Assembly (NCBI RefSeq): GCF_041765605.1
Contig: NZ_CP168900.1
Location: 1,256,001 to 1,320,000, forward strand
Direction of reading: 5' to 3'
DNA length: 64,000 nucleotides
From: Listeria monocytogenes
GTDB lineage: Bacteria > Bacillota > Bacilli > Lactobacillales > Listeriaceae
Shown here: positions 9,327 to 16,531 of the stretch, one piece after another
Layout of the letters: every line of letters starts with the position of its first letter
How positions within the stretch are numbered: position 1 is the first letter of the stretch
Notes under the pieces: generated by a model
Database searches by the model: none
What the model saw: only the letters and a program-made list of their open reading frames with translations
What the model was told of the DNA's origin: nothing
Made by a program: the position numbers and the translations under genes

Positions 9327-9354
9327 GTTTAAAAGCGTTTAAAAGATGTTTAAA
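9327..9354. repeat. Three tandem GTTTAAA repeats upstream of the accessory cassette
   Basis: GTTTAAA occurs at 9327, 9337 and 9348, close to one helical turn apart, in the 245-base gap between the lysis terminator and the next gene. The spacing suggests same-face protein binding (regulator or recombination arm sites); the ligand is unknown. Confidence 0.4.
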
Positions 9355-9440
9355 GTGATTTGGATTTCAAAAAAGGTTTACTTTTTAGCTAAATGTGTAT
9401 ATAGTTAATTAAAGAAATGTAAAATCCGGAGGAAATAACT

Positions 9441-9842
9441 ATGAGTAGGATAGCGTCATTTGTATGTTGTTTAGCTATAGAGCAAGATGATAATCAAATA
9501 AAAATTGTGAACCCTATCAATACAGTTAAATTAAAAAGTTTTCCTAATAATTTTTCGTTTATTATAAATTTCACTTTGGTTGATTTTGATTTTAATCCAG
9601 AAAATTTATTAAAGTTAACTATTAAAGACCCTTTTGATGAAACAGTATTTGATTCAGGAGAATTACCATATCCTGAAGGCTATGTAAATAATAACAAAAT
9701 CACAAATAGTATAAATATTGCCTTGAATTTGAATAACTTAACGATAGAAAACGTTGGGGAATATAATATTTTTATTAAAAGTCATGAAGAACAAATTGAC
9801 TCGTTCCCATTATATTTTGAGGAGGATGTTAGTCATGAATAA
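9441..9842 (+). CDS. Phage accessory protein, DUF6941-like
   Basis: A protein of 133 residues that begins MSRIASFVCCLAIEQ and reads as an all-beta protein, similar in layout to the DUF6941 family (short SFV-C start, a FP-x-x-FSF-x-I strand, then an extended sandwich). It starts behind CCGGAGG and overlaps the next gene by eight bases. It is first in a three-gene plus-strand cassette between the lysis terminator and the anti-CRISPR operon, a usual place for lysogenic conversion genes. No function can be assigned. Confidence 0.5.
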   Translation: MSRIASFVCCLAIEQDDNQIKIVNPINTVKLKSFPNNFSFIINFTLVDFDFNPENLLKLTIKDPFDETVFDSGELPYPEGYVNNNKITNSINIALNLNNLTIENVGEYNIFIKSHEEQIDSFPLYFEEDVSHE

Positions 9843-10164
9843 TAAAGCAGTGTTAGGTGGCGTTCTGTTTTTTACATTGATAAGTGTCCCCGCGCAGACT
9901 CCTAAACAGGTGAATTTTGTAAATCAAAAAAAAGAGGATTCAAATGGAAGTATTGTTTATCTAAATTACTGTATGAATGAGTATAACAATGTTCCTGTAT
10001 TAGAGATAAACCGAGGTAATTTGAATGCTGATGTGAGTGATGATTTATTAGGAAACCAGGTGAAATTAACTGATCGAGAATACGCTGAATATCAAAGTGC
10101 GATAAATGAGTACTATAATGAGAATGGTAGTAAGCTTTTTAGCTTAGAAAATTTTTATGCATAA
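9835..10164 (+). CDS. Small secreted or membrane-anchored phage accessory protein
   Basis: A protein of 109 residues starting at an ATG preceded by GAGGAGG inside the upstream gene; a longer in-frame start at 9754 lacks such a site. Residues 1-20 form one hydrophobic segment ending near VPAQT, which could be a signal peptide or membrane anchor. The rest is acidic and polar. It overlaps both neighbours by eight bases, implying a coupled operon. No family was recognised. Confidence 0.55.
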   Translation: MNNKAVLGGVLFFTLISVPAQTPKQVNFVNQKKEDSNGSIVYLNYCMNEYNNVPVLEINRGNLNADVSDDLLGNQVKLTDREYAEYQSAINEYYNENGSKLFSLENFYA

Positions 10165-10726
10165 TGATTTAGGTAATTATCTCAGTAGTGTTTTTCCAGG
10201 TATTGATTTCACCGATAAATCAAATGAAATAAAAAAAGCAATTAAACAATTTGATAAACTTGAAGGAAATAAATTTATCACTCATAACTGCATTACTCAT
10301 TTAGCTCAAGGAGATATTTTTAAAAATGTTCCATACATCCACTTTAACACTGATACAGGCAACTACATGAAAACTCTTGTTGATGCGATTCTAGTGTCAA
10401 ATACATGCGATGCATCTAGAAAAGAAAATTTAACCTTTGCTCCTGTATTGCCTATAGCCCTATTTAATGATAACGAATTATCTCATAATGAACTTAAAGC
10501 TAATAATAAATTTGCATTTCTATATATTCCTGATATAAGATTGCAAGACAAAATAATAGATTTTAATTCATTCTTTAGTTTTCCTCGAGAAACTTTTGAA
10601 TCTCTTTTAGATAATCAAAGAGTTGAAAAAAAATACTCTTTAATGTTAACAGGTTACTATTTATATATTACTAAATTAGTTACTTTATTGTGCAGACCTG
10701 AAAGCGAAGAAGTAATTAGAAGTTAA
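10157..10726 (+). CDS. Phage accessory protein of unknown function with NTCDAS motif
   Basis: A protein of 189 residues, third in the cassette. It has no membrane segment. It contains a short LVSNTCDASRKEN motif near residues 80-95, similar in form to the T-C-D-I/A-S motif seen in uncharacterised phage and defence-associated proteins, and a FLYIPDIRLQDKIIDF segment near 128-143. The gene ends at a strong terminator. A superinfection or host-interaction role is inference from position alone. Confidence 0.5.
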   Translation: MHNDLGNYLSSVFPGIDFTDKSNEIKKAIKQFDKLEGNKFITHNCITHLAQGDIFKNVPYIHFNTDTGNYMKTLVDAILVSNTCDASRKENLTFAPVLPIALFNDNELSHNELKANNKFAFLYIPDIRLQDKIIDFNSFFSFPRETFESLLDNQRVEKKYSLMLTGYYLYITKLVTLLCRPESEEVIRS

Positions 10727-10730
10727 CCAA

Positions 10731-10758
10731 CCCTAACCACACGTTAGGGCTTTTTTTA
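10731..10758 (+). terminator. Terminator of the three-gene accessory cassette
   Basis: A perfect seven-base stem CCCTAAC/GTTAGGG with a five-base loop is followed by a run of seven or more T, four bases after the last stop of the cassette. Confidence 0.85.
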
Positions 10759-10761
10759 TGC

Positions 10762-10791
10762 AAAAAAACACGCTAAACATAAGCTTAGCGT
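10762..10791 (-). terminator. Terminator of the anti-CRISPR operon
   Basis: On the minus strand the stem ACGCTAA/TTAGCGT is followed by seven T. It lies just beyond the stop of acrIIA1, so two converging operons are separated by back-to-back terminators. Confidence 0.8.
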
Positions 10792-10796
10792 AATTG

Positions 10797-11246
10797 TTAT
10801 ATCAATTCGTTTTTCTTCTCTTTTAACACAGTGATAGCATTTTCCAGTGCTTTTCGAACATCTTTTTCTATATCTACATGCGTTTCATTTTCAAACCTAT
10901 TAAATGTAAAAGGAAGCACTTCAATATTCGCACATTCAAACTCTTTAATTAAGCAGTACAACTCAAATTCTTGTGCAGGAAATGACAACTTATACTTATC
11001 TAATAAGTGTTTAAATCCAGCAAGATCGTCATAACTTTTTTCCAATTCTGCTAGCTCGATGAAAACATCAAATGTAGATATTCCTGCACACATTGAGAGT
11101 GCGCGCAAGAATGAAACAGAATACTTGTTTAACTCTTTTTTATTGTAATCGTTCAATGTGTTTTGCGAGATACCAGTCAGTTTGCTTAACTGATACCTCG
11201 TTTTACTGTGTTTTTTTAAGAATTCATCTAATAGTTTTATTGACAT
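10797..11246 (-). CDS. acrIIA1: Anti-CRISPR AcrIIA1, Cas9 inhibitor and acr autorepressor
   Basis: A protein of 149 residues, the usual AcrIIA1 length. An N-terminal helix-turn-helix domain (KHSKTRYQLSKLTGISQNTL, about residues 13-32) is followed by a C-terminal domain with DDLAGFKHLLDKYKLSFPAQ and EVLPFTFNRFEN, which I recognise as hallmark AcrIIA1 stretches. Known role: the C-terminal domain binds type II-A Cas9 and promotes its loss during lysogeny, and the N-terminal domain represses the acr promoter through a palindrome. It is last in the operon, four bases after acrIIA2. Identification is from remembered sequence similarity. Confidence 0.92.
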   Translation of the reverse strand: MSIKLLDEFLKKHSKTRYQLSKLTGISQNTLNDYNKKELNKYSVSFLRALSMCAGISTFDVFIELAELEKSYDDLAGFKHLLDKYKLSFPAQEFELYCLIKEFECANIEVLPFTFNRFENETHVDIEKDVRKALENAITVLKEKKNELI

Positions 11247-11250
11247 ATTT

Positions 11251-11601
11251 TTAGTTCAACTCACTTTTTATAATTACTTCTTGTTTATCGTGTTTTTCCT
11301 TATCTTCATCTGTAGCTAGTTTAAAATCATCTTCATTAGTTACTACAAAGTTAATATAATAAGTTTCATCTTCAATATCCAAACGTGTCGAGTGAACTAA
11401 AGTTTCATCTAAATATAGCTTGTCATCATCGAGCAGGCAAAGTGCTACTGCATACGCTTCATTTTTTGTAATAACTAAGTAGTCAGAGTCATTAAGTAAA
11501 TCCTGCGAAAACGCTGGTGTTTGTTCTAATTCTTTACTGATAATTGCTTCAAATTCATTCATCGCGTCATAATATCTTTTTTGTGCTGTTGTTATTGTCA
11601 T
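11251..11601 (-). CDS. acrIIA2: Anti-CRISPR AcrIIA2-family Cas9 inhibitor
   Basis: A protein of 116 residues from the second start, which reads MTITTAQKRYYDAMNEF and sits at good distance from AAAAGGA; a GTG nine bases upstream is less likely. The segments DSDYLVITKNEAYAVALC, DLYLDE-type and the C-terminal EVIIKSELN match AcrIIA2, including the acidic character typical of a protein that blocks PAM recognition by Cas9-sgRNA. It is slightly shorter than the 123-residue reference I remember because of a shorter loop before KLYLDETLV. It lies between acrIIA3 and acrIIA1. Confidence 0.88.
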   Translation of the reverse strand: MTITTAQKRYYDAMNEFEAIISKELEQTPAFSQDLLNDSDYLVITKNEAYAVALCLLDDDKLYLDETLVHSTRLDIEDETYYINFVVTNEDDFKLATDEDKEKHDKQEVIIKSELN

Positions 11602-11632
11602 TTTAATCACATTCCTTTTCTATAATATAATT

Positions 11633-12010
11633 TTAAGCTGCTGTTTGTGGAAACAAGTCATTGTGTAGTTTAACTGCTTTCATTGCACAAGCCCAAACAC
11701 TTAAGCCGAAATGCTGTTTAGTTTCATCTTTTACACTAGTGAATTTTTCATCATCTGAAATATTAAAACGTAATCCTAGTTTTCTTTCAGCCCAATTCCA
11801 AGCTTTAAGTTCTTCGCTTTTAGAGATGTGTTTGATCTCTTTTTCTACTTCTTTAACTTCTTCTTTTGCTTTAGACCAAGCGGCTTTTAAACATACGGAG
11901 AAAGTTTTTTCTTTGTCTGTGTAACTTACCCATTCGATATCACTTAACCAAACATTGCTATCAGTGAACCAGTTCCAAGCTTGTTTCATAATTTCTGCCT
12001 TGTTAAACAT
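11633..12010 (-). CDS. acrIIA3: Anti-CRISPR AcrIIA3-family protein
   Basis: A protein of 125 residues beginning MFNKAEIMKQAWNWFTDSN, with WLSDIEWVSYTDKEKTFSVC and a C-terminal FGLSVWACAMKAVKLHN, matching AcrIIA3 in length and in these Trp-rich segments. AcrIIA3 was reported with AcrIIA1, 2 and 4 from Listeria prophages as a Cas9 inhibitor with some toxicity when overexpressed. It is the first gene after the regulated promoter, with a GGGAGG ribosome site. Confidence 0.85.
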   Translation of the reverse strand: MFNKAEIMKQAWNWFTDSNVWLSDIEWVSYTDKEKTFSVCLKAAWSKAKEEVKEVEKEIKHISKSEELKAWNWAERKLGLRFNISDDEKFTSVKDETKQHFGLSVWACAMKAVKLHNDLFPQTAA

Positions 12011-12043
12011 TGTGTATTCCTCCCGTTCCTTTACTATATATAT

Positions 12044-12072
12044 ATTATACTACGAATAATCGTAGTAGTCAA
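12044..12072 (-). promoter_or_regulatory. acr operon promoter with AcrIIA1-type palindromic operator
   Basis: On the minus strand there is TTGACT (12067-12072), a 17-base spacer and TATAAT (12044-12049). The spacer coincides with an inverted repeat, ACTACGA-TTAT-TCGTAGT (12049-12066), with seven-base perfect arms. Listeria acr promoters are known to carry such a palindrome bound by the AcrIIA1 helix-turn-helix domain. The first gene, acrIIA3, starts 34 bases downstream of the -10 box. Confidence 0.88.
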
Positions 12073-12097
12073 TAGTTTTATTAAATTTATTTTAAAA

Positions 12098-12125
12098 TAA
12101 AAACCCCGAAATTTTTCATTCAGGG
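12098..12125 (-). terminator. Terminator after the small leftward phage gene
   Basis: On the minus strand an imperfect hairpin (CCCTGAA against TTTCGGGG) is followed by TTTTT. It overlaps the stop of the 69-residue gene and insulates that gene from the acr promoter. Confidence 0.65.
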
Positions 12126-12325
12126 CTATTGTCTAATGAAATTATTTCAGTTTTTCTTTGCTTTATTGCAATTTCTAGTTCTTCCAAGTCTTCTAAAGTG
12201 GCTTTTTTCTTAATAAAAGATCGCGCAGCTGAACGGCTTTTTAAATAGTTTGCATGTTCTTTGTTCTTGCTTTGCCATTCCTTATTTGCTTTCAACTGCG
12301 CGTCAGAGGTCGTTTTTTTCGTCAT
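12116..12325 (-). CDS. Small charged phage protein, function unknown
   Basis: A protein of 69 residues, highly charged, starting MTKKTTSDAQLKANKEWQSKN, then SRSAARSFIKKKATLEDLEELE. I recall similar short proteins from Listeria and other Firmicute phages and plasmids; a nucleic-acid-binding or regulatory role would be a guess. It is preceded by AGGAAG and lies just downstream of a 46-residue membrane peptide gene on the same strand. Confidence 0.6.
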   Translation of the reverse strand: MTKKTTSDAQLKANKEWQSKNKEHANYLKSRSAARSFIKKKATLEDLEELEIAIKQRKTEIISLDNSPE

Positions 12326-12331
12326 AATTAA

Positions 12332-12472
12332 TCACTTCCTAATTTTTATTAAGTACACTAGACAAGCTAATGTAGTCAGTATAGCAATGATGGTCAATGC
12401 TATATTCTGAAAGTAACTAGCGAGTCCGTTAACACAGATAACAATTAATATAACCCAGATATATTTATTCAT
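12332..12472 (-). CDS. 46-residue membrane peptide
   Basis: An open frame from ATG at 12472 gives MNKYIWVILIVICVNGLASY followed by a second hydrophobic stretch (about residues 25-42) and a KIRK end, so a two-pass membrane peptide. It ends seven bases before the next leftward gene. It is short and the ribosome site is weak, so its reality rests on composition and operon position. Confidence 0.45.
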   Translation of the reverse strand: MNKYIWVILIVICVNGLASYFQNIALTIIAILTTLACLVYLIKIRK

Positions 12473-12530
12473 AATTTATGAAAGACGTGATATACTTTTA
12501 ATAGAGGGAGGGGAGTTTCACCCCTCTGAT

Positions 12531-12632
12531 TTAGCGGTTCTTGTCTTTATCATTCTTGTGTATTGTTGTCAGCGCTACTACAAGAGTGATAATTTCAAGG
12601 ACTGTTTTTATTTCCTCTAAAACATCTTTCAC
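12531..12632 (-). CDS. 33-residue holin-like / type I toxin-like peptide
   Basis: A GTG-started frame encodes MKDVLEEIKTVLEIITLVVA followed by LTTIHKNDKDKNR: one amphipathic/hydrophobic helix and a charged tail, the layout of putative holin-like toxins and Fst-like type I toxins of Firmicutes. A strong promoter lies immediately upstream, and a GC-rich hairpin (12508-12528) lies at the 3' end. No clear Shine-Dalgarno site is seen, and the antisense partner RNA is not proven. Confidence 0.4.
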   Translation of the reverse strand: MKDVLEEIKTVLEIITLVVALTTIHKNDKDKNR

Positions 12633-12656
12633 TTTCTCAACTCTTTCTATATTTAT

Positions 12657-12685
12657 ATTATAATACATGTATTATATAATTGCAA
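12657..12685 (-). promoter_or_regulatory. Leftward promoter overlapped by an 18-bp palindrome
   Basis: On the minus strand TTGCAA (12680-12685), a 17-base spacer and TATAAT (12657-12662) form a near-consensus promoter. The perfect palindrome TATAATACATGTATTATA (12659-12676) overlaps the -10 box, so a repressor site is plausible. It would drive the 33-residue peptide and perhaps the genes after it. Confidence 0.6.
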
Positions 12686-12697
12686 GTGTTTTAAAAA

Positions 12698-12718
12698 TTT
12701 GTGGCATGATTTGTGGCA
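12698..12718. repeat. Paired TTTGTGGCA sites, candidate integrase arm sites
   Basis: TTTGTGGCA occurs twice, 12 bases apart (12698 and 12710), at the prophage side of the candidate attachment core. Related copies occur at 12882, 12891 (TTTGTGGTA) and 19405. Short direct repeats flanking a core are typical of tyrosine-integrase arm sites. Confidence 0.45.
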
Positions 12719-12753
12719 ATCGCATTATAAATGGCTATATATCAACACATATT

Positions 12754-12769
12754 AATCCCTCTCAGGACG
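12754..12769. other. Candidate prophage attR core resembling a tRNA 3' end
   Basis: AATCCCTCTCAGGACG looks like the 3' half of a T-arm plus acceptor stem of a tRNA gene, and tRNA-Arg is a known Listeria prophage site (phage PSA). It lies just after the last phage-like gene and paired short repeats, and is followed by a hairpin terminator as a tRNA gene would be. The matching attL and tRNA body must lie outside the window, so this is an inference. Confidence 0.5.
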
Positions 12770-12787
12770 TTAATAGCTATATTAAAT

Positions 12788-12890
12788 AAATCTCTAAAAC
12801 GTTGAAAACCCTTGATACTAAAGGGTGGATGAACGGGTTGGAGATTTTTTTATCTTATAATACCCGTTTTATTCCATTGTTTTTGTGGCA
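12788..12890 (+). repeat. Island-flanking repeat, copy A, containing a terminator hairpin
   Basis: An imperfect long hairpin (AAATCTCTAAAACGTT against AACGGGTTGGAGATTT) with an inner CCCTT/AAGGG stem ends in TTTTTTT (12788-12851). It is followed by a segment ending in TTCCATTGTTTTTGTGGCA. The whole segment recurs in diverged form at 19313-19413 in the same orientation. Confidence 0.75.
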
Positions 12891-13074
12891 TTTGTGGTAT
12901 TTTGATTCGTTTTTAGAGTGGAAAAACATCTGCTTTGGACTGATTATGTTGACGCAATTTAGAACTTAAATGACTGTAATAGTATAATGTCGTACTAACA
13001 TCTGCAGAAACGTATATAATACGCCCATATTTATTAAATTAGATTATCATAACCAAAATCTAATTCAACAAAAA

Positions 13075-13119
13075 TTAGGCTGTAAATCACCGATAGAGTA
13101 TCGGCAATCTATAGCCTAA
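13075..13119 (-). terminator. Hairpin downstream of the ankyrin gene
   Basis: A long imperfect stem (outer TTAGGCT/AGCCTAA, inner CCGAT/ATCGG) is followed on the minus strand by TTTTTG. It lies 80 bases after the ankyrin stop and also has a T-run on the plus side, so it may act in both directions. The remaining gene-free bases from 12891 to 13198 show nothing else recognisable. Confidence 0.6.
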
Positions 13120-13198
13120 TTAATTGCTTTTTTTATTACTGTCTCAGTTTAAGGGCAATTCCAAGTGATTCTTTACGTTTATGTTTATATTTAGTTTC

Positions 13199-13639
13199 CT
13201 ATTCATCAGACAATAAGTCTTCAGGGGATATTTGGTATTTATTTTGCTTTGTTATATCAGCTCCATTTTCCAATAAAACAGCTATAGATTTAGCTTCTTT
13301 AGGTAGCTCCATTGCTGCACGCCATAACGGAGTATTCCCATTACTATCTTCTGCATCAACCATTACTCCTTTTGAAATCAAGTACTCAACTATTTCAGCA
13401 TAGTCATGCATCGCAGCTAGATGTAATGCTGTCATTCCATTTTTATCCTGTAAATTCAAATTACTACCTTTTTTAATTAAATATTCGATAACGCTCATTT
13501 TTCTTTCAACGACTGCTGACATTAACAAAGAACGATTATCTCGATCCACACTATCTATACCATATTTAGTTAGAAAATCGTCAATCTTAGAAAAGTTATT
13601 ACTTAGTAGTACTGAATATAACTCATTTTCATTAAACAT
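13199..13639 (-). CDS. Ankyrin-repeat protein
   Basis: A protein of 146 residues from ATG at 13639, chosen because AGAGGTG sits just upstream; the GTG nine bases earlier lies inside that site. It contains about three ankyrin repeats with D-x-x-G-x-T-A/P-L-x-x-A motifs (DKNGMTALHLAAMHDYAEIV and DSNGNTPLWRAAM) plus degenerate caps. Ankyrin proteins mediate protein binding. There is no signal peptide. It stands alone between the prophage end and the transposon remnant, with no obvious partner. Confidence 0.75.
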   Translation of the reverse strand: MFNENELYSVLLSNNFSKIDDFLTKYGIDSVDRDNRSLLMSAVVERKMSVIEYLIKKGSNLNLQDKNGMTALHLAAMHDYAEIVEYLISKGVMVDAEDSNGNTPLWRAAMELPKEAKSIAVLLENGADITKQNKYQISPEDLLSDE

Positions 13640-14092
13640 ATGTTGCACCTCTTTGTATTATTTTTTCTTTGCTGTTGGTTTCCTTATATGAGTTTTTATA
13701 ACCAATTTATACGTACTAAATCTCTCGAATTTTACTGATTATCTTATACTATACCAATTATTTTGCAATTTTAGTAGGTTTTCTAATTTTTCAATAAGTG
13801 TATAGATATCTTGATTCTTGTTTTCTTCCATAATATAACAAAATAAAACTCAATTAAAAAGCGTACTTAATAGTATGTTTTTTTTATTTTTATGACCCAA
13901 AAGAAAATTCTAATTGTAGTAGTTATGCAAGCTATAAAAAATTTGCATCCGTTCTTTGACAACTGAATAAGAAGACGCTCCAATACGATTCAATTTTTAA
14001 TGAGCAAGAAAAAACACAACCACTTCTGCTACGGGTGAAATGAGCAGAAGTAAAAAGTACATTGACTAAAAACAAAAGGGAGAAACAGACAA
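13640..14092. other. Gene-free stretch with leader hairpin before the adhesin gene
   Basis: No open frame is convincing here. A perfect nine-base inverted repeat ACTTCTGCT/AGCAGAAGT with a 12-base loop (14022-14051) lies 42 bases before the adhesin start and is not followed by a T-run, so it may be a leader structure. A TTGACA at 13956 could be a -35 box but no good -10 box follows. A ribosome site AAAGGGAGA precedes the ATG at 14093. Confidence 0.4.
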
Positions 14093-16219
14093 ATGAATAG
14101 TCAAAAAAAGAAGGCTAAAAAAGGAAAAATAATCGCAATGGTGATAGTAGTTCTGATATTAATCAATCAATTTCAACCATTCAATGCAATAGCGGCTGCA
14201 CTTCGCCTCGATGAAACAGGTTATTTTTACACGGGGATTAGTTTTACTAATGGGCAAAAGTTAGAAAATAAAGATATTTGGAATATGAAAATGGATGGCA
14301 AAGATGTCTTTTGTATCGATTCTGCAGCACCAGCGAATACAGAGGATGGCTATAGTGCGGAAACTTATACAGGTGAGAAGAAAGACTTATTATCTAAAGT
14401 TGCTTATTACGGCTTTACGCAGTCTGAACAAAGTTACAAAGATTTTGCGACTACGCAATTACTTATTTGGGAAGTGCTTGGTGAACAATTAGAGTGGACA
14501 TAATTACCTAACTATTGGTCAGATAGAGACGACATTTTAGCAAAGGTGAGAAAGCATGATACTCAGCCATCATGGGATACACAGACAATAACTTTGATTG
14601 AAGGGCAAGAGTTTGAACAAGCAGATACAAACAGTGTGACAGATATACTCAATATCACAAGCAATGCGACGGGAATCCAAGTTACAAAGAGCGGGAATAC
14701 ACTCAAATTAAAAGCAGATAAAAATTCTAAATCAGGAGAAATTATGTTTTCTAAAGTTCCAGATTCTGCTTTAGGAACATCGATTCTTTATAAGAAAGCA
14801 GACCGACAAAGTTTGGTAGATTTTTATTTACAAGATACTGGGAAGGCTAAGCTGAAAGTAAACGTGAAAAAACTCGGCGGTGTGCGGGTGAAGAAAATAG
14901 ATCCCCAAACAAATAAAGCCCTGCCAAACACAACGATTAAATTTGAATATGGAAATACATCTAAAACAGTTGTGACAGATGCAAATGGCATTGCGGAACT
15001 TGTTGGAATTCCAGAAGGGACACAAGTGAAAATTTCAGAATTATTAGCTCCAAGTGGTTATCACAATATTGGAGAAGTTAAAACAACCATCATTAGACCA
15101 AGCGAAACAACAGAACTTATTTTTAATAATAATAAGCAAATGGGAACTGTTAAATTAACGAAAAGTGGACAAGAATTTGGCGCGGACATGCCAAATGACA
15201 ACTACACTTTAAAAGATGCTTTATACGGGATTTATAACAGCAGTGATGAACGAGTAGGAGAATTAATTACAGATGAAAAAGGCTACGCAGAATCTAGTTC
15301 GCTTTCGTTGGGACAATATTATCTGCTAGAAGAAAAAGCCCCTTCTGGTTACCTCTTAAGTGAAGAAAAACTCCCCTTTGAAATCAAGTATGCTGGTCAA
15401 GACGTTGCTGTAACAAATACAGAAGTACAAGCAGTGGACGTGGAGCAAAAAGGCACTGCTAAATTAATTAAAGAAGACGCTGAAACAGGTGATATAGCAC
15501 AAGGGAAAGCTACGTTAGATGGAGCAGTTTATGAATTATATCGTTCATCAGATGATAAGTTAATCGATACAGTGACGATTGAAAATGGCCAAGCGCAATC
15601 AGATAATTTATTGCTTGATAGTTATTATTGGCTAGAAAAAGAAGCGCCAACTGGTTATCTGTTAGACAAAGAGAAGCATGCTTTCGATTTAACCTATAAC
15701 AGTGAAGCCGAAGTAGCTGATGTAACTGTCACGGTGAAGGAACAGGTCATCAAAGAAAAGATTAAAGTAATGAAATACGATGAGGCGACAAAAGAACCTA
15801 TTAAGAATAATGCTGCTGCCTTTAAATTAAAAGATTTACAAACAGGTGAATTTATAGAGCATGATGGTCAATTAGAATTTATGACAGACCAGTCGGGTGA
15901 ATTTGTGACAGAAGATTTACCATATGGCGAGTATGAATTGATAGAGATTATTGCTCCAACCAATTATCAGCGGAAGATGGAACCGACTAAAATAACCATT
16001 GACGGGAAACATAACGGTATTGTTGAAGTGAAAATTATGAACGCGGAAATACCTAAACCACTTTTGAAGAAATCAACACGTCATACGACAGATCCGACAC
16101 GAAAAGCGACAGAAGTAAAATCCTTACCACTACTAGGAGATAAAGACGGTATTACGCTATTATTGATTGGTCTAGCACTCGTAGCAAGTAGTTTAGCCAT
16201 TTATAGGAGCAAGAAATAA
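14093..16219 (+). pseudogene. Thioester/CnaB-domain cell-wall adhesin interrupted by one in-frame stop
   Basis: One frame of 709 codons is broken only by TAA at 14501-14503 (after EQLEWT); the same frame resumes with LPNYWSDRDDILAKV. The N-terminus has a signal/anchor segment. Residues about 60-135 hold VFCIDS and TTQLLIWEVLG, the Cys and Gln motifs of thioester-forming adhesin domains. Next come several CnaB/SpaA-type repeats with E-x-x-A-P-S/T-G-Y motifs, then a C-terminal sorting signal in which the expected LPxTG reads LPLLG, a hydrophobic segment and RSKK. Similar proteins are cargo of Tn916-like elements in Listeria. The stop and the altered motif suggest decay. Confidence 0.8.
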
Positions 16220-16237
16220 AAATAGCGTAGAAAGAAA

Positions 16238-16275
16238 AGAGAGAAGCCTGATAACTTAGGTTTCTCTCTTTTTTT
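16238..16275 (+). terminator. Terminator after the adhesin pseudogene
   Basis: The stem AGAGAGAAGCCT/AGGTTTCTCTCT with one wobble pair and an eight-base loop is followed by TTTTTTT, 18 bases after the adhesin stop. Confidence 0.9.
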
Positions 16276-16531
16276 GAAAACGTAACATCTATTTGAAGAG
16301 ATTAAAACAGGAAAGGCTTACCAAAATATTTTATAATTTTCATAGAGAGGAGTTTAGCAAAACAGCATAGATTATATTGAAGGAATAGAAAGGCAAAAAA
16401 ATATAGAAATTTGCTTTTTTTAACATTTTTTCAATATTATTGTCCCAAAAATAGTATTTAGTTGTAATAGTGATGTCGGGGGAAGTATGTCCTGACAATT
16501 TTATACGGGGGATAAATCAGGAGGTGAGTAG

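Noticed and set aside
9327-9354. CRISPR-like array
   Set aside because: The repeats are only seven bases with three-to-four-base gaps; no CRISPR repeat-spacer structure exists here or elsewhere in the window.
12754-12769. Complete tRNA gene at the prophage end
   Set aside because: Only a 3'-end-like piece is present; no D-arm or anticodon arm precedes it.
13956-13984. Promoter for the adhesin gene at TTGACA
   Set aside because: No acceptable -10 box lies at 16-18 bases; the best match TCCAAT is poor.
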